A DNA stretch of 24,945 bases. Source: JANNSW01 sp031431235. Lineage in GTDB: Bacteria > Pseudomonadota > Alphaproteobacteria > Rhizobiales > Hyphomicrobiaceae. The stretch spans positions 1 through 24,945 of the forward strand of contig JANPDA010000021.1 of assembly GCA_031431235.1 (NCBI GenBank), written 5' to 3'. The position numbers were made by a program, and so were the translations under genes. Shown here one piece after another: positions 1 through 7,681 of this stretch (its first letter is position 1; each line of letters opens with the position of its first letter). A model generated the notes under the pieces. That model was not told the DNA's origin. It did no database searches and saw only the letters and a list, made by a program, of their open reading frames with translations.

Positions 1-3000
1 TGAAGAGGCCGTCGGCAAAGCCCAGCTGCTCGGTGTTGCGCAGCGTGTCGATGCCGTCGGTGCCGACGGTGTCGGTGACCGTGGTGACGCCGCCGACCGT
101 TGTGACCGTGTAGTCTCCCCGGTTGCCGATGAACCGGGCCGTGTCGGTGTCGCCGGGGGTTGCCGCGTTCAGGATCTCGCGGACGATCACCAGTTGGCCC
201 GGATTGATGGTGCCGGCGAACATCTGCGCCTGCAGCTGCTTCATGCTGTTGACCGAGAACAGTTCGGCTCCTGTGCCGTCGGGATTCGCCCTGACGCTGA
301 TCCTGACGTTGAGCCAGCGGTCGCCATCCAGGATGTCGTTGCCGCCGCGGCCCTCCATGATGTCGTTGCCGTCGCCGCCGAGGATGATGTTGCCGCCGCT
401 GAAGGACGTGGCACCACCCAGGACCTGTGCCTGCAGGCCGTTGATGAGGGCGACCTGAGCTGCATTGTTGAGGGCGTTGTTCTGGCCCGAGGTCGGGTCG
501 ATTGCGGTAAGCTCGAGCACCGTGGCGTTGTCGCCGCGCAGGATGTCGTTGGCATCACCGCCCGAGAGGCCCTCGACGAGGTCGAAGCGGTCGCGGATGG
601 CATCGCGGTCGGGCGGAAGCAGGCCGGTGAAGAACAAATCCGCATCAGCGGCCACGTTCCCCTTGTGGGTCACCCAGTCGAAGCCGAGCATGCCCTCGAA
701 GCGGTCGGTGCCGAGGCCGGCGACCATGATGTCGTCGCCCGATTCCGAGTCGTAGTCATCATTGCCGCCGTCGCCGAAGATGACGTCGTTGCCGATAACG
801 CCGCTGTCCTGGAACGGATTGCCGTTGTCGCCCTGGAGGAGATCGGCCTGGTCGCCGCCCTCGATCCAGTCGTCGCCCTCGTTGCCGAAGACCACATCGG
901 TCGAGTCGCCGGCGCTGATGAAGTCGTTGCCGGTGCCGCCGAATGTCTCTTTCGGATCGCGGCCCGCGACCACGAAGTCGTTGCCGTCGCCTGCGAGGAT
1001 CAGGTCGCCGGTGCCGGCACCCGCACTGAGCACGTCGTTGCCGGCGCCGCCCTTGATGTTGTCGATGCCGAACGAGTCGGTGATGATGTCGTCGCCGTCG
1101 CCGCCGTTCAGGATGTCGTTGCCGGCGCCGCCCTCGATGCGGTCGTTGCCGCCGTCGCCCCAGATCGCGTCGTCGCCGATGCTGGCGATGAGGATGTCGT
1201 TGCCGCTCGGATTGGCCAAGTTGCCCGGATTTGTGCCGCCCAGCACCACGTGCTCGCCACCGCTGAACTTGAGGTAGTTCGTGTCGGGACCTGGGGTGTT
1301 CGGATTGTTGCGGCTGACCGTCGGGTTGAGGGTGGTGCCGCCGATCGGATCGGCGCTGCCGAGCCCCTCGTTGAGCTGCTTCGACTGGTCGATCTCGAGA
1401 ATGAAGTTGGGCGTCGAGAACAGGTCGGCGGGCAGGTGCATCCCGTCGGTGCCGAGGTCCGTGTTCCTCTCGACCAGCGCGGTGAACGAATTGTTCTCGA
1501 GCTCGGTCAGGAAATTGGTGCCGGCGAGCCGGTGCAGGTAGTAGAATCGGTCGCCGTCCTGCAGCTTCTCCATTTGAGTTTCGAACACGAAGTTGAAGGT
1601 CGAGCCGAGCAGGCCGCCGAACGGCATATGCCTCTCGGCGAGACCGCCGATCCAGAGATCGACCAGGTTGAGACCGGTTTCCACACCCGTCCAGGAGCCG
1701 GTGCCGTTGAGGAATTCGATCGCATCGGGAGGCGGCGTTCCGGTGCCGAACACGATCGCCTCGGCGGCGGCCCGCTTGCCGGCGAGCGTCGTTTCGGAGG
1801 TGATGTCGATGTGCGTGCCGTAGGCGGCGATGAAGTTGACGATCGAGAGCTCGTGCGCCAGGTGGCCGGCGAAGTCGACCCAGCTGTCGTAAGGCTTCAA
1901 CTGGCTGTCGCCGGTGCCGTCGAAGAACTCGCGCCGGGCATCGTTGAGCGTGGGAATGCCGGTGTCGCGACCGCGGGCGATGTTGATCGAGGGCAGGTCG
2001 AGCGGCAGACCGAGCAGGTTGTTGCGCAGCACCCCCGTCACGAACTCGTCGATCTCGTTGGCGACCTGTCGCGTCATGCCGCGGATGACGGCGCCGGCGG
2101 CCACATCGGCGGAAATGGTGCCGTTGTTGTCGAACGCAAGCGGGTTGAGGAAGGCCTGGATGAGACCGATGTCGTTGGTCGTGCCGTCGGGGTTCAACCG
2201 CGCGATGGTCTCGGTCAGCATCGAGTGGCCGAACCGATAGACCGTGTGGGCGAACTCGGCGAAGATCGCGGGATCGATGGTCGAGTCGTAGCCGGCGAAA
2301 ATGTTGACCTCCGGCTGCACCTTGCGGGCGAACTCCTCGAACACCAGGTGCTGGTACTGCATCTCGGTGCCGAAGCGGGCGGCCTGGAAAATGCGCTCGC
2401 CATTCCAGGAGCCGTCCGGCAGCTGCCACTGGGCGATGAAGGCCGCATCCCCGGTAGCGAGGATCGTCTGCTGGAATTGATCGACGAGCCGGTTGTGCTC
2501 CGAGTGGAAGACGTGGTGGACGGTGGTGAGGCCGATGTTCTCGTTGCCGCGGCCGTCGCCAGTGACGAAGTGGGCGTCGAGCAGCTCGTTGTCGTAGGTG
2601 GTCGCGCTGGCGCCGCCGCCGACGCCCGTCTGGTCGAAGTGGTCGTCTGCCGTGGTGTTGGCATCGGCGGCACGGCCGTTGGGCGCTGCGGTGTGCGCGA
2701 TGTCGTCGAGGAAGCCGTGGCCGGTCTTGATGGTATTGGCCGGGATCGCGAGGCCGCCCGCGACGCCCTCGACGAGGCCGGTCGCGGTCACGATCTGGGC
2801 GAATCCGTTCGCTCCCGGGATGAACTTGCCGTACTGGTCGGTCGCCAGCAGTGGCACGTTCGTCACGTCGGCGTCGGTGAGCGTGATGCCGAGCAGGTTG
2901 GCGGCCTGGGCCTTGACGTCGGCCCAGGTGCCAATGCCTCCGCTCGCGCCGTCGAGCAGGCGGCCGGTTGCGACCGGATCGCCATTGCCGTCGAGAGCGT

Positions 3001-3739
3001 ACTCGCGCAGGAACACCTGGTGGGAGGGGTGCGAGGTGTAGGTCTGGTTCTGGTCGACGAAGGGCGTCGTGGTGTTGCGGGTCTCATCGCCGCCGAATGG
3101 CGTCGCACGCGTCAGCACCATGAAGGCCAGCGAGGGCGGGACCTCGTCGCCGCTGCCGGCGATGCCGTCGGGGCCGTGCGTGATCAGCGGATCGTCGGGT
3201 TGCAGCGGAATGAAGATCGTGCCGTTGCCGCCCTTCGTGACGAGATCGAGGCCGTGATCGAAGAACTGACCGAAGAAGGTCATCCACGAGTTGAAGGGGG
3301 CGGAGAGGCCCTCGTCGGGCGCGACGTTGGGAATGAAGAACGAGCCGTTGGCCAGGACCGTGGGGGTCGGGCCCGCCGCATCGACAGCCGCCGGGTTGTT
3401 GGCGGTCTGGTCGACGATCAGGTTCGAGATGATGCGCGGGTCGGCGTCGGCGACGTGGCCCGGGGTGCCATAGTCGGTGTTGGTGATCGGGCCGAACGTG
3501 TCGCCGTCGGCATCGTTGCGGAAGTCGGCCGGCAACAGGCGCGGAAAGAGCTGGTCGGCGGCGCCGAAGTTCTCCTGCCCGGGAACCAGGTTGTTCAAGG
3601 TGCCATCGACCGTGCGCAGGCCGAAGGGCAGCGTCGGGTCGCCGACGAGGGTCGCGAGGTTCGCGCCGCCTGCATGCTGCTCGGCGATCAGGATTTGATT
3701 GAGGATGAACTGCAGATCTGATCTGATGAGGGTTACCAT
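1..3739 (-). CDS. Animal-type haem peroxidase with RTX calcium-binding repeats (3' end beyond window)
   Basis: Partial: 1246 codons are visible and the frame is open at base 1, so it appears only as an edge-open minus-strand frame. ATG at 3739 follows a good ribosome site (GGAGGAAG). The peroxidase domain covers about residues 150-720. It shows the distal motif GQFFDHGLD with Q158, D161 and H162, the catalytic Arg/Glu motif GDGRGNE (R397, E400), the proximal motif RFGHSML (H505), and the later NIARGRDTGIP motif. D161 and E400 align with the myeloperoxidase residues that form ester bonds to haem. From about residue 826 come RTX nonapeptides such as GGAGNDILN and GGDGNDI, in two blocks. There is no N-terminal signal peptide, as expected for type I secretion through a C-terminal signal, which would lie outside the window. 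Expected role: extracellular haem- and calcium-dependent oxidation; the substrate is unknown. No type I exporter is seen. Confidence 0.93.
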   Translation of the reverse strand, partial: MVTLIRSDLQFILNQILIAEQHAGGANLATLVGDPTLPFGLRTVDGTLNNLVPGQENFGAADQLFPRLLPADFRNDADGDTFGPITNTDYGTPGHVADADPRIISNLIVDQTANNPAAVDAAGPTPTVLANGSFFIPNVAPDEGLSAPFNSWMTFFGQFFDHGLDLVTKGGNGTIFIPLQPDDPLITHGPDGIAGSGDEVPPSLAFMVLTRATPFGGDETRNTTTPFVDQNQTYTSHPSHQVFLREYALDGNGDPVATGRLLDGASGGIGTWADVKAQAANLLGITLTDADVTNVPLLATDQYGKFIPGANGFAQIVTATGLVEGVAGGLAIPANTIKTGHGFLDDIAHTAAPNGRAADANTTADDHFDQTGVGGGASATTYDNELLDAHFVTGDGRGNENIGLTTVHHVFHSEHNRLVDQFQQTILATGDAAFIAQWQLPDGSWNGERIFQAARFGTEMQYQHLVFEEFARKVQPEVNIFAGYDSTIDPAIFAEFAHTVYRFGHSMLTETIARLNPDGTTNDIGLIQAFLNPLAFDNNGTISADVAAGAVIRGMTRQVANEIDEFVTGVLRNNLLGLPLDLPSINIARGRDTGIPTLNDARREFFDGTGDSQLKPYDSWVDFAGHLAHELSIVNFIAAYGTHIDITSETTLAGKRAAAEAIVFGTGTPPPDAIEFLNGTGSWTGVETGLNLVDLWIGGLAERHMPFGGLLGSTFNFVFETQMEKLQDGDRFYYLHRLAGTNFLTELENNSFTALVERNTDLGTDGMHLPADLFSTPNFILEIDQSKQLNEGLGSADPIGGTTLNPTVSRNNPNTPGPDTNYLKFSGGEHVVLGGTNPGNLANPSGNDILIASIGDDAIWGDGGNDRIEGGAGNDILNGGDGDDIITDSFGIDNIKGGAGNDVLSAGAGTGDLILAGDGNDFVVAGRDPKETFGGTGNDFISAGDSTDVVFGNEGDDWIEGGDQADLLQGDNGNPFQDSGVIGNDVIFGDGGNDDYDSESGDDIMVAGLGTDRFEGMLGFDWVTHKGNVAADADLFFTGLLPPDRDAIRDRFDLVEGLSGGDANDILRGDNATVLELTAIDPTSGQNNALNNAAQVALINGLQAQVLGGATSFSGGNIILGGDGNDIMEGRGGNDILDGDRWLNVRISVRANPDGTGAELFSVNSMKQLQAQMFAGTINPGQLVIVREILNAATPGDTDTARFIGNRGDYTVTTVGGVTTVTDTVGTDGIDTLRNTEQLGFADGLF

Positions 3740-3779
3740 AGCTTCCTCCAATTGGAACTTCGGCGCAGCCGATTGTATT

Positions 3780-3799
3780 CACGCTCATTATTGAGCGTG
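3780..3799. promoter_or_regulatory. Perfect inverted repeat upstream of the peroxidase
   Basis: CACGCTCA, four bases TTAT, then TGAGCGTG: 8-bp perfect arms, 41-60 bases upstream of the peroxidase start. It could be an operator or a hairpin in the mRNA leader. No factor can be named from the sequence. Confidence 0.4.
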
Positions 3800-4046
3800 C
3801 GGTGTTAGTTTCTGGGAATTATCCGAGCTTCATTGCTTCCTGTGCACGCAATCGGGAGATCGCAAGCGCAGGAATGATTTAGCTGCGACGGGTTGTTGGC
3901 GCGTTGCTGGGATCCGCTCGGCTTTTTATCTGTGCCGTGTCAGAACCGTCCTCGATGACCCAACCATCTCATATTGGGACGGCATCCGTAAAACCACTCA
4001 TTGGAATATGGTTTACTGTACAGATGACGCGGTCAGTCGATCCGTA

Positions 4047-4064
4047 CGCCGCTTCGAAGCGGCG
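4047..4064. repeat. 18-bp perfect palindrome
   Basis: CGCCGCTTCGAAGCGGCG is fully self-complementary. It lies about 100 bp past the stop of the racemase-family gene (minus strand), so it could be a terminator stem, but no T-run follows on that strand. It could also be a protein-binding site. Confidence 0.35.
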
Positions 4065-4162
4065 GATACGCATAGCTGGGGTCACCCACACCGGCCCAAT
4101 CCGTACGGGTTTGTTTCCTGGAGGGAGGCTGGAGGGGAGGCGTCGACGACCCGGCTACTTCC

Positions 4163-4987
4163 CTACTTGCTGTAAAGCCGCCCCAGCTCAGGCAGCTTGT
4201 CCTCGATACCAGCGAGCCGCAGGCAGTGCCAGGCGAGCGCGTGGTTGGACGAGGTGACCGGAATGCCGAGATCGCGCTCGATGCCCGCCGCCGCGTCGAG
4301 CAGGCGGATGCTCGTGCACGACACGAACACCATGTCGACCTTGGCCCGCGCCATGATGGCGGCCACGCCCCGTTTCAGGCTTTCACCCGAGATCTTGGCC
4401 GCGCGGTTGTCGTCCTCCTCGTTGAAGGAGCCGAACACCGGCACCTCGTAGCCCTTGTTCTCGATGTAGGACTGCACGATCTCGTTGACGTCACGCCGAT
4501 AGGGGGTCAGCACACCGATGCGCTTGGCCTCGAAGGCATCGAACGCGGCAAAGGCTGCCGTGATCGGGGTCGTCACCTTGGCGTTGGGGCGCGCCTTCTT
4601 GACCAGCTCGAACACGCGCTCCTCGCCCAGCACCATCGAGGCCGAGGTGCAGCCATAGCCGATCACATCGAGGCGAACGCCCGGCAGGATCAGGTCGGTC
4701 GTCTCGGTGAGCGAGGCGGCCATCGCACGCAGCGTCTCGGGCGTGATGGTCGGGGAGTTGGCGATCCGCGCGGCATAGAGCGCCACGCCCGGCAAGCGCG
4801 GGATCACGCGCGCGAACTCGTGCTCGATGGTGTGGTCGGTGCCCAGCACGATCAGGCCGATGGCGGCCCGCGCCGCTAGCCCGGCATCGACCTCGAAGGG
4901 GAGATGCTCGATCAGCTCGGTGGCTGCCTGTCTGGGCTCCTTGCGGGAGCGCGCGGACGTCTTTGGGCTAGCGGAATCCAGACTCAT
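4163..4987 (-). CDS. Asp/Glu racemase superfamily protein, maleate isomerase / arylmalonate decarboxylase-like
   Basis: 274 aa. ATG at 4987 is preceded by GAGGAGG. Two cysteine motifs mark the superfamily: GYGCTSAS (C113) and VSCTSIRLLD (C224). They are spaced like the two catalytic cysteines of maleate cis-trans isomerase, which act as acid/base or nucleophile on small dicarboxylates. GVLTPYRRDVN at mid-protein is also typical. The first 30 residues are charged and not conserved. The family includes maleate isomerases, arylmalonate decarboxylases, Asp/Glu racemases and EutA-type ectoine-use proteins; I cannot choose among them. The RidA gene lies 54 bp upstream on the same strand, so the two are probably co-transcribed and the substrate is likely nitrogen-containing or derived from an amino acid. 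Probably cytoplasmic. Confidence 0.85.
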   Translation of the reverse strand: MSLDSASPKTSARSRKEPRQAATELIEHLPFEVDAGLAARAAIGLIVLGTDHTIEHEFARVIPRLPGVALYAARIANSPTITPETLRAMAASLTETTDLILPGVRLDVIGYGCTSASMVLGEERVFELVKKARPNAKVTTPITAAFAAFDAFEAKRIGVLTPYRRDVNEIVQSYIENKGYEVPVFGSFNEEDDNRAAKISGESLKRGVAAIMARAKVDMVFVSCTSIRLLDAAAGIERDLGIPVTSSNHALAWHCLRLAGIEDKLPELGRLYSK

Positions 4988-5041
4988 GAAGTCCTCCTCT
5001 ATCGCTCCCCCCAGTCGGGCGGCATTGCCTGGGGCCGCGGT

Positions 5042-5395
5042 CTACTTCGCAGCCGCTGTCACCATGATCTCGACCAGATAGTCGGGACCGGCGAGCTTGG
5101 CCTCGACGGTCGCACGCGCTGGTGTGTTACCGGCGGAGACCCAGCCGTCCCATACGCCGTTCATCTCGGCGAACTTGGAAATGTCGGCGAGCCAGATATT
5201 GGTGGTGATGATCTTCGTCTTGTCGGTTCCGGCCGCCTTCAGGATGCGATCGATGTTTTCCAGGATCTCGGCGGTCTGCTCCTTGACCGATTTGCCCTTG
5301 GTCTTGTTGGCGACCTGGCCGGCCAGATAGACCATGTCGCCATGAACCACGGCCTGGCTCATGCGCGGCCCGACTTCGATACGCTTGATGGTCAT
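5042..5395 (-). CDS. RidA (YjgF/YER057c/UK114) family protein
   Basis: 117 aa, the usual length for this trimeric cytoplasmic family. Conserved features are the GDMVYLAGQVA strand, EQTAEILENIDRIL helix, and the signature PARATVEA...PDYLVEI, with R94 at the position of the arginine that RidA uses to bind the substrate carboxylate. RidA proteins hydrolyse reactive enamine/imine intermediates such as 2-aminoacrylate; relatives act as specific deaminases in catabolic pathways. The start ATG at 5395 has a modest purine-rich site (GGGGAAA). It is 54 bp upstream of the racemase-family gene, which suggests a pathway-specific role rather than general housekeeping. The substrate is not known. Confidence 0.9.
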   Translation of the reverse strand: MTIKRIEVGPRMSQAVVHGDMVYLAGQVANKTKGKSVKEQTAEILENIDRILKAAGTDKTKIITTNIWLADISKFAEMNGVWDGWVSAGNTPARATVEAKLAGPDYLVEIMVTAAAK

Positions 5396-5602
5396 TGCCT
5401 GTTTCCCCTCGACTCAATTCACCGGGGCCCTCACCGGACCCTTCGCGGCGCAGGATACAGGGGCTGAAACCGAGAGCCAAGCGCCGTGCTGCCCGCCAGA
5501 AGGCCCAAAAACGCAAAGCACGGCTGCGCCCTGTGCGGGTGCGACCGTGCTCTCGTAGAGCTGGTTGTCACTCGAGGCTGAGCTTGTCAGCTGCTGCGAG
5601 CC

Positions 5603-5854
5603 CTATGGCCGGCGCAGCGTGATCTCGACCGGATGACGCTCATCCCAGAATGAGCGTGCAACATCACCTGGCGTGAGGCCGATATCCAGCAGCTCGCGCT
5701 CGGAAAGGCGCGAAAGCTCCGCCGACAGCGCGCGGCGGTCATTGTGCTCGCGCAGCGAGCCGCCAACGACACCGAAAACAGCATTGCCCAGGCACTCGAA
5801 CGCAAAAGCCATGGCGCTGGCACGGCCAGCAGCGACATTGTTGAAATTGCTCAT
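5603..5854 (-). CDS. DUF1127 (YjiS-like) small protein
   Basis: 83 aa from ATG 5854, chosen because GGAG sits eight bases upstream; an upstream in-frame ATG at 5902 lacks such a site and adds residues unlike the family. The C-terminal half carries the DUF1127 pattern RRALSAELSRLSERELLDIGLTPGDV. The N-terminal part is a short Ala/Gly-rich segment (MSNFNNVAAGRASAM). DUF1127 proteins are abundant in alphaproteobacteria, and some members have been tied to RNA turnover and to phosphate and carbon metabolism. Which role this one has cannot be told. It stands alone. Confidence 0.85.
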   Translation of the reverse strand: MSNFNNVAAGRASAMAFAFECLGNAVFGVVGGSLREHNDRRALSAELSRLSERELLDIGLTPGDVARSFWDERHPVEITLRRP

Positions 5855-6204
5855 AGTGATCTCCATTCTTTCTTTTTTGGTATTGAGAGCTCGACCGGCC
5901 ATTCGACCTGGCGTTACTCTGTTTTGTGCAACGCAATATGCATGCTGCGGCGCACGTTAGCCAGGGGAAACCGCGCATGCGATCCATGCAGAAAACGCAT
6001 GCCGGTTTAACAAGAACGTCACAATTCGCAGAACTGATTCGAATTCTCTAGGCTTTTCATAGCGATGATGAAATTTCCAAGAACCGGCCTGCGTGATCGG
6101 CTCCGGGCCGCCAGCCGACCAGATGGGTCCGTTCGTCGAGCCAGATGCCCGCCAAAGGGCGAGGCATCCCATTCGACCTCGCCGCCGCCGCCATCGCGCC
6201 GACC
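5855..6204. other. Intergenic region upstream of the DUF1127 gene
   Basis: 350 bp without a supportable gene. It should hold the promoter of the DUF1127 gene and the 3' region of the lipoprotein gene. Lower-GC stretches occur near 5855-5880 and 5995-6065. No clear terminator hairpin with a T-run and no convincing promoter pair was found. Confidence 0.5.
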
Positions 6205-6843
6205 TCAGCCGGCGCCGTAATACTGCTCGGCCGGCACGACCGCTGGCGGCACCCCATTCGGCCCGACAAAGGTATCGATCGCGTACTTCTGGCCGGTGCT
6301 CCGCTCTTGGACCACAGCGAAGTAGTGTGGCCAGCGTCCATCGATCAGCACGCCCTTGGACATCGGCGCCAGGATCTCGTGCCCTCGAATGAGGCCATGG
6401 CGCTGCATCACCATCATATAGGCAGTCGCGTTGGTCGCCTCATCGACGCAATCCTGCTGGGTGGGATCGCCGCCCGCGGTGAAATCGATCCCGGCGCGAT
6501 CGGTGGCGGTGCCGGTGGCCGGCCCGACCTTCGTCTCGATCCAGGCGAGCGTCTTGGCGATGCCGCGCCGCTCGTCGACGGGCGAGCTCGAGCGCACATT
6601 CGCGCGCATGATGTTTTCCATCTCCCAGATGTCGGCGCGCGAGAAGGTGAAGGAGTGCTGGACTTTGCAGCCATGGGCGCTGCAAACGGTCACGGTGTCG
6701 CCGTCGGGCGCGACGGCGCCGAACTGCGAGAAGTGACCAGCCGGGGGCCCGGAGCCTGCAAAGCTGCAGGCCTGAAGGATCAGCGTTGCCAGTACGCACG
6801 CCAATCCACGCCCCCCACGGTACGCGATACCAGACAAAGCCAT
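6205..6843 (-). CDS. Predicted lipoprotein with a possible papain/transglutaminase-like triad
   Basis: 212 aa from ATG 6843, which follows AAGAGGT; the open frame extends further upstream but without coding character. Residues 1-26 form a lipoprotein signal: basic start, hydrophobic core LACVLATLIL, lipobox L-Q-A-C with C26 as the lipidated cysteine. The middle region is unrecognised. The C-terminal 85 residues contain QDCVDEATN (C132), WPHYFAVV (H173) and KYAIDTF (D190). The order and spacing resemble the Cys-His-Asp triad of bacterial transglutaminase-like cysteine proteases, where the cysteine is often in a C-x-D motif. This is an inference from pattern, not a family match. Location would be periplasmic, membrane-anchored. 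It is divergent from the XRE regulator. Confidence 0.75.
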   Translation of the reverse strand: MALSGIAYRGGRGLACVLATLILQACSFAGSGPPAGHFSQFGAVAPDGDTVTVCSAHGCKVQHSFTFSRADIWEMENIMRANVRSSSPVDERRGIAKTLAWIETKVGPATGTATDRAGIDFTAGGDPTQQDCVDEATNATAYMMVMQRHGLIRGHEILAPMSKGVLIDGRWPHYFAVVQERSTGQKYAIDTFVGPNGVPPAVVPAEQYYGAG

Positions 6844-6881
6844 GGGGACCTCTTGATCCGGAAGAGTCCCCCGACGTGATG

Positions 6882-6898
6882 ACTGTTCTCTTAACAGT
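6882..6898. promoter_or_regulatory. Inverted repeat upstream of the lipoprotein gene
   Basis: ACTGTT, five bases CTCTT, then AACAGT: perfect 6-bp arms, about 40 bp before the lipoprotein start. The half-site size suits a dimeric repressor. It is not a recognisable LexA, Fur or NtcA/FNR site. Confidence 0.35.
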
Positions 6899-7116
6899 GG
6901 AATGCGGGCCGGCCCGCGACCGCATGCCGACCGAACGGGGCCGGTTTCGCGGCGGTTGTGGGGCGCCAGTGTTCCCGCCCTTTCATTCGATTCCGTTGAA
7001 GCTGGATCAATGAATGGAAAGACGGAACACAAACAAAGAGTGGGCTGTGGAGCACTGGCCGTGCGCGGCACGGCGGAGGCAAATCGGCCGCGCGGCAGGT
7101 AACGACTTGGAAAGCA

Positions 7117-7128
7117 CAATTCGAATTG
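7117..7128. promoter_or_regulatory. 12-bp perfect palindrome upstream of the XRE regulator
   Basis: CAATTCGAATTG, 92 bp before the GTG start of the XRE gene and some 35 bp before a possible -35 box. XRE regulators often bind such short AT-rich dyads and control their own genes, so autoregulation is possible but unproven. Confidence 0.35.
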
Positions 7129-7162
7129 CAATTGGGCAAATCGCCCCAAAGCGCAATGCCAG

Positions 7163-7190
7163 TGGACAAATTCCCTGGCTTTGCCCTAGT
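7163..7190 (+). promoter_or_regulatory. Possible promoter of the XRE regulator
   Basis: TGGACA (7163-7168), a 16-bp spacer, then CCTAGT (7185-7190), about 30 bp before the GTG start. The -35 match is good and the -10 match is poor, so this is tentative. Confidence 0.25.
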
Positions 7191-7219
7191 GTCCGCCACG
7201 ATTTGTAGGAGGGTTGGGC

Positions 7220-7681
7220 GTGAAGAAAACCGGCGCGGTCGCAGATTTCGAGGGCGATGGCGAAGTTCTCGACGTCTATGTCGGCGCGCGCGTGCGCATG
7301 CGGCGCATCCATTTGGGGTTGCAGCTCGACGACATGGCGATGATGAGCGGCTTGCCGATCGAGGCGCTGAAGGCGCTCGAGGACGGATCCGCCAAGGTCA
7401 CGGCATCCTTGGTGCTGCAGTTGAGCCAGTTGCTGGAGGTTCCGGTGTCGTGGTTCTTCGAGGGCGTCGGTCCCGCGGGCGAGCTCGAGTTCGGCGGCCA
7501 AGCCCGCAGTCCTGCCTCGGTTTCCTATCTGTCGCGCGAGGCCGAGGACCTGGAGAAGCTGCGCTTCTGCTATCAGAGCATTGGCAATAGTGGCCTGAAA
7601 TCAATTCTGATGGCTGTCGCCCAAATGCTGGCCGATTATCACGTCACGTCGAGCAACACGCTGCCGCGTGATGCCAATTGA
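7220..7681 (+). CDS. XRE-family helix-turn-helix regulator
   Basis: 153 aa. GTG at 7220 is the preferred start because GGAGG (7208-7212) lies seven bases upstream; a TTG at 7214 is too close to it. Residues about 18-75 form an XRE/Cro-type DNA-binding domain: VGARVRMRRIHLGLQLDDMAMMSGLPIEAL..., followed by the typical LEDGSAKVTASLVLQLSQLLEVPVSWFFEGV. The C-terminal part (EDLEKLRFCYQSIGNSGLKS...) resembles the helical tail found in many rhizobial XRE regulators. Residue 1-17 is acidic and variable. No ligand-binding domain is seen. It probably controls neighbours: perfect inverted repeats lie upstream of this gene, of the divergent lipoprotein gene, and of the downstream GNAT-like gene. Confidence 0.9.
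   Translation: MKKTGAVADFEGDGEVLDVYVGARVRMRRIHLGLQLDDMAMMSGLPIEALKALEDGSAKVTASLVLQLSQLLEVPVSWFFEGVGPAGELEFGGQARSPASVSYLSREAEDLEKLRFCYQSIGNSGLKSILMAVAQMLADYHVTSSNTLPRDAN

Larger units (their letters stand above)
3740..4162. other. Intergenic region upstream of the peroxidase
   Basis: 423 bp without a convincing gene. It holds the inverted repeat at 3780-3799, the palindrome at 4047-4064, and presumably the peroxidase promoter, which I could not place with confidence. An open frame at 3904-4257 plus runs into the next gene antisense and has no ribosome site or family resemblance. Parts are less GC-rich than the flanking genes, as expected for a promoter region. Confidence 0.6.
6844..7219. other. 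Divergent intergenic region, lipoprotein / XRE regulator
   Basis: 376 bp between the lipoprotein (leftward) and the XRE regulator (rightward). It carries the dyads at 6882-6898 and 7117-7128, a third weaker dyad (GGGC, five bases, GCCC at 7134-7146), and a possible promoter at 7163-7190. No gene is supported. Confidence 0.55.

Noticed and set aside
194..3721. 1175-codon plus-strand open frame antisense to the peroxidase
   Set aside because: The composition is repetitive Val/Ala/Asp/Glu, as expected from the antisense of RTX repeats in GC-rich DNA. The minus strand has full peroxidase and RTX motifs and a ribosome site.
3904..4257. 117-codon plus-strand frame in the intergenic region
   Set aside because: No ribosome site, no recognisable domain, and it runs into the racemase-family gene antisense.
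6882..6898. LexA (SOS) box
   Set aside because: The alphaproteobacterial site is a direct repeat GTTC-N7-GTTC; only one GTTC is present.
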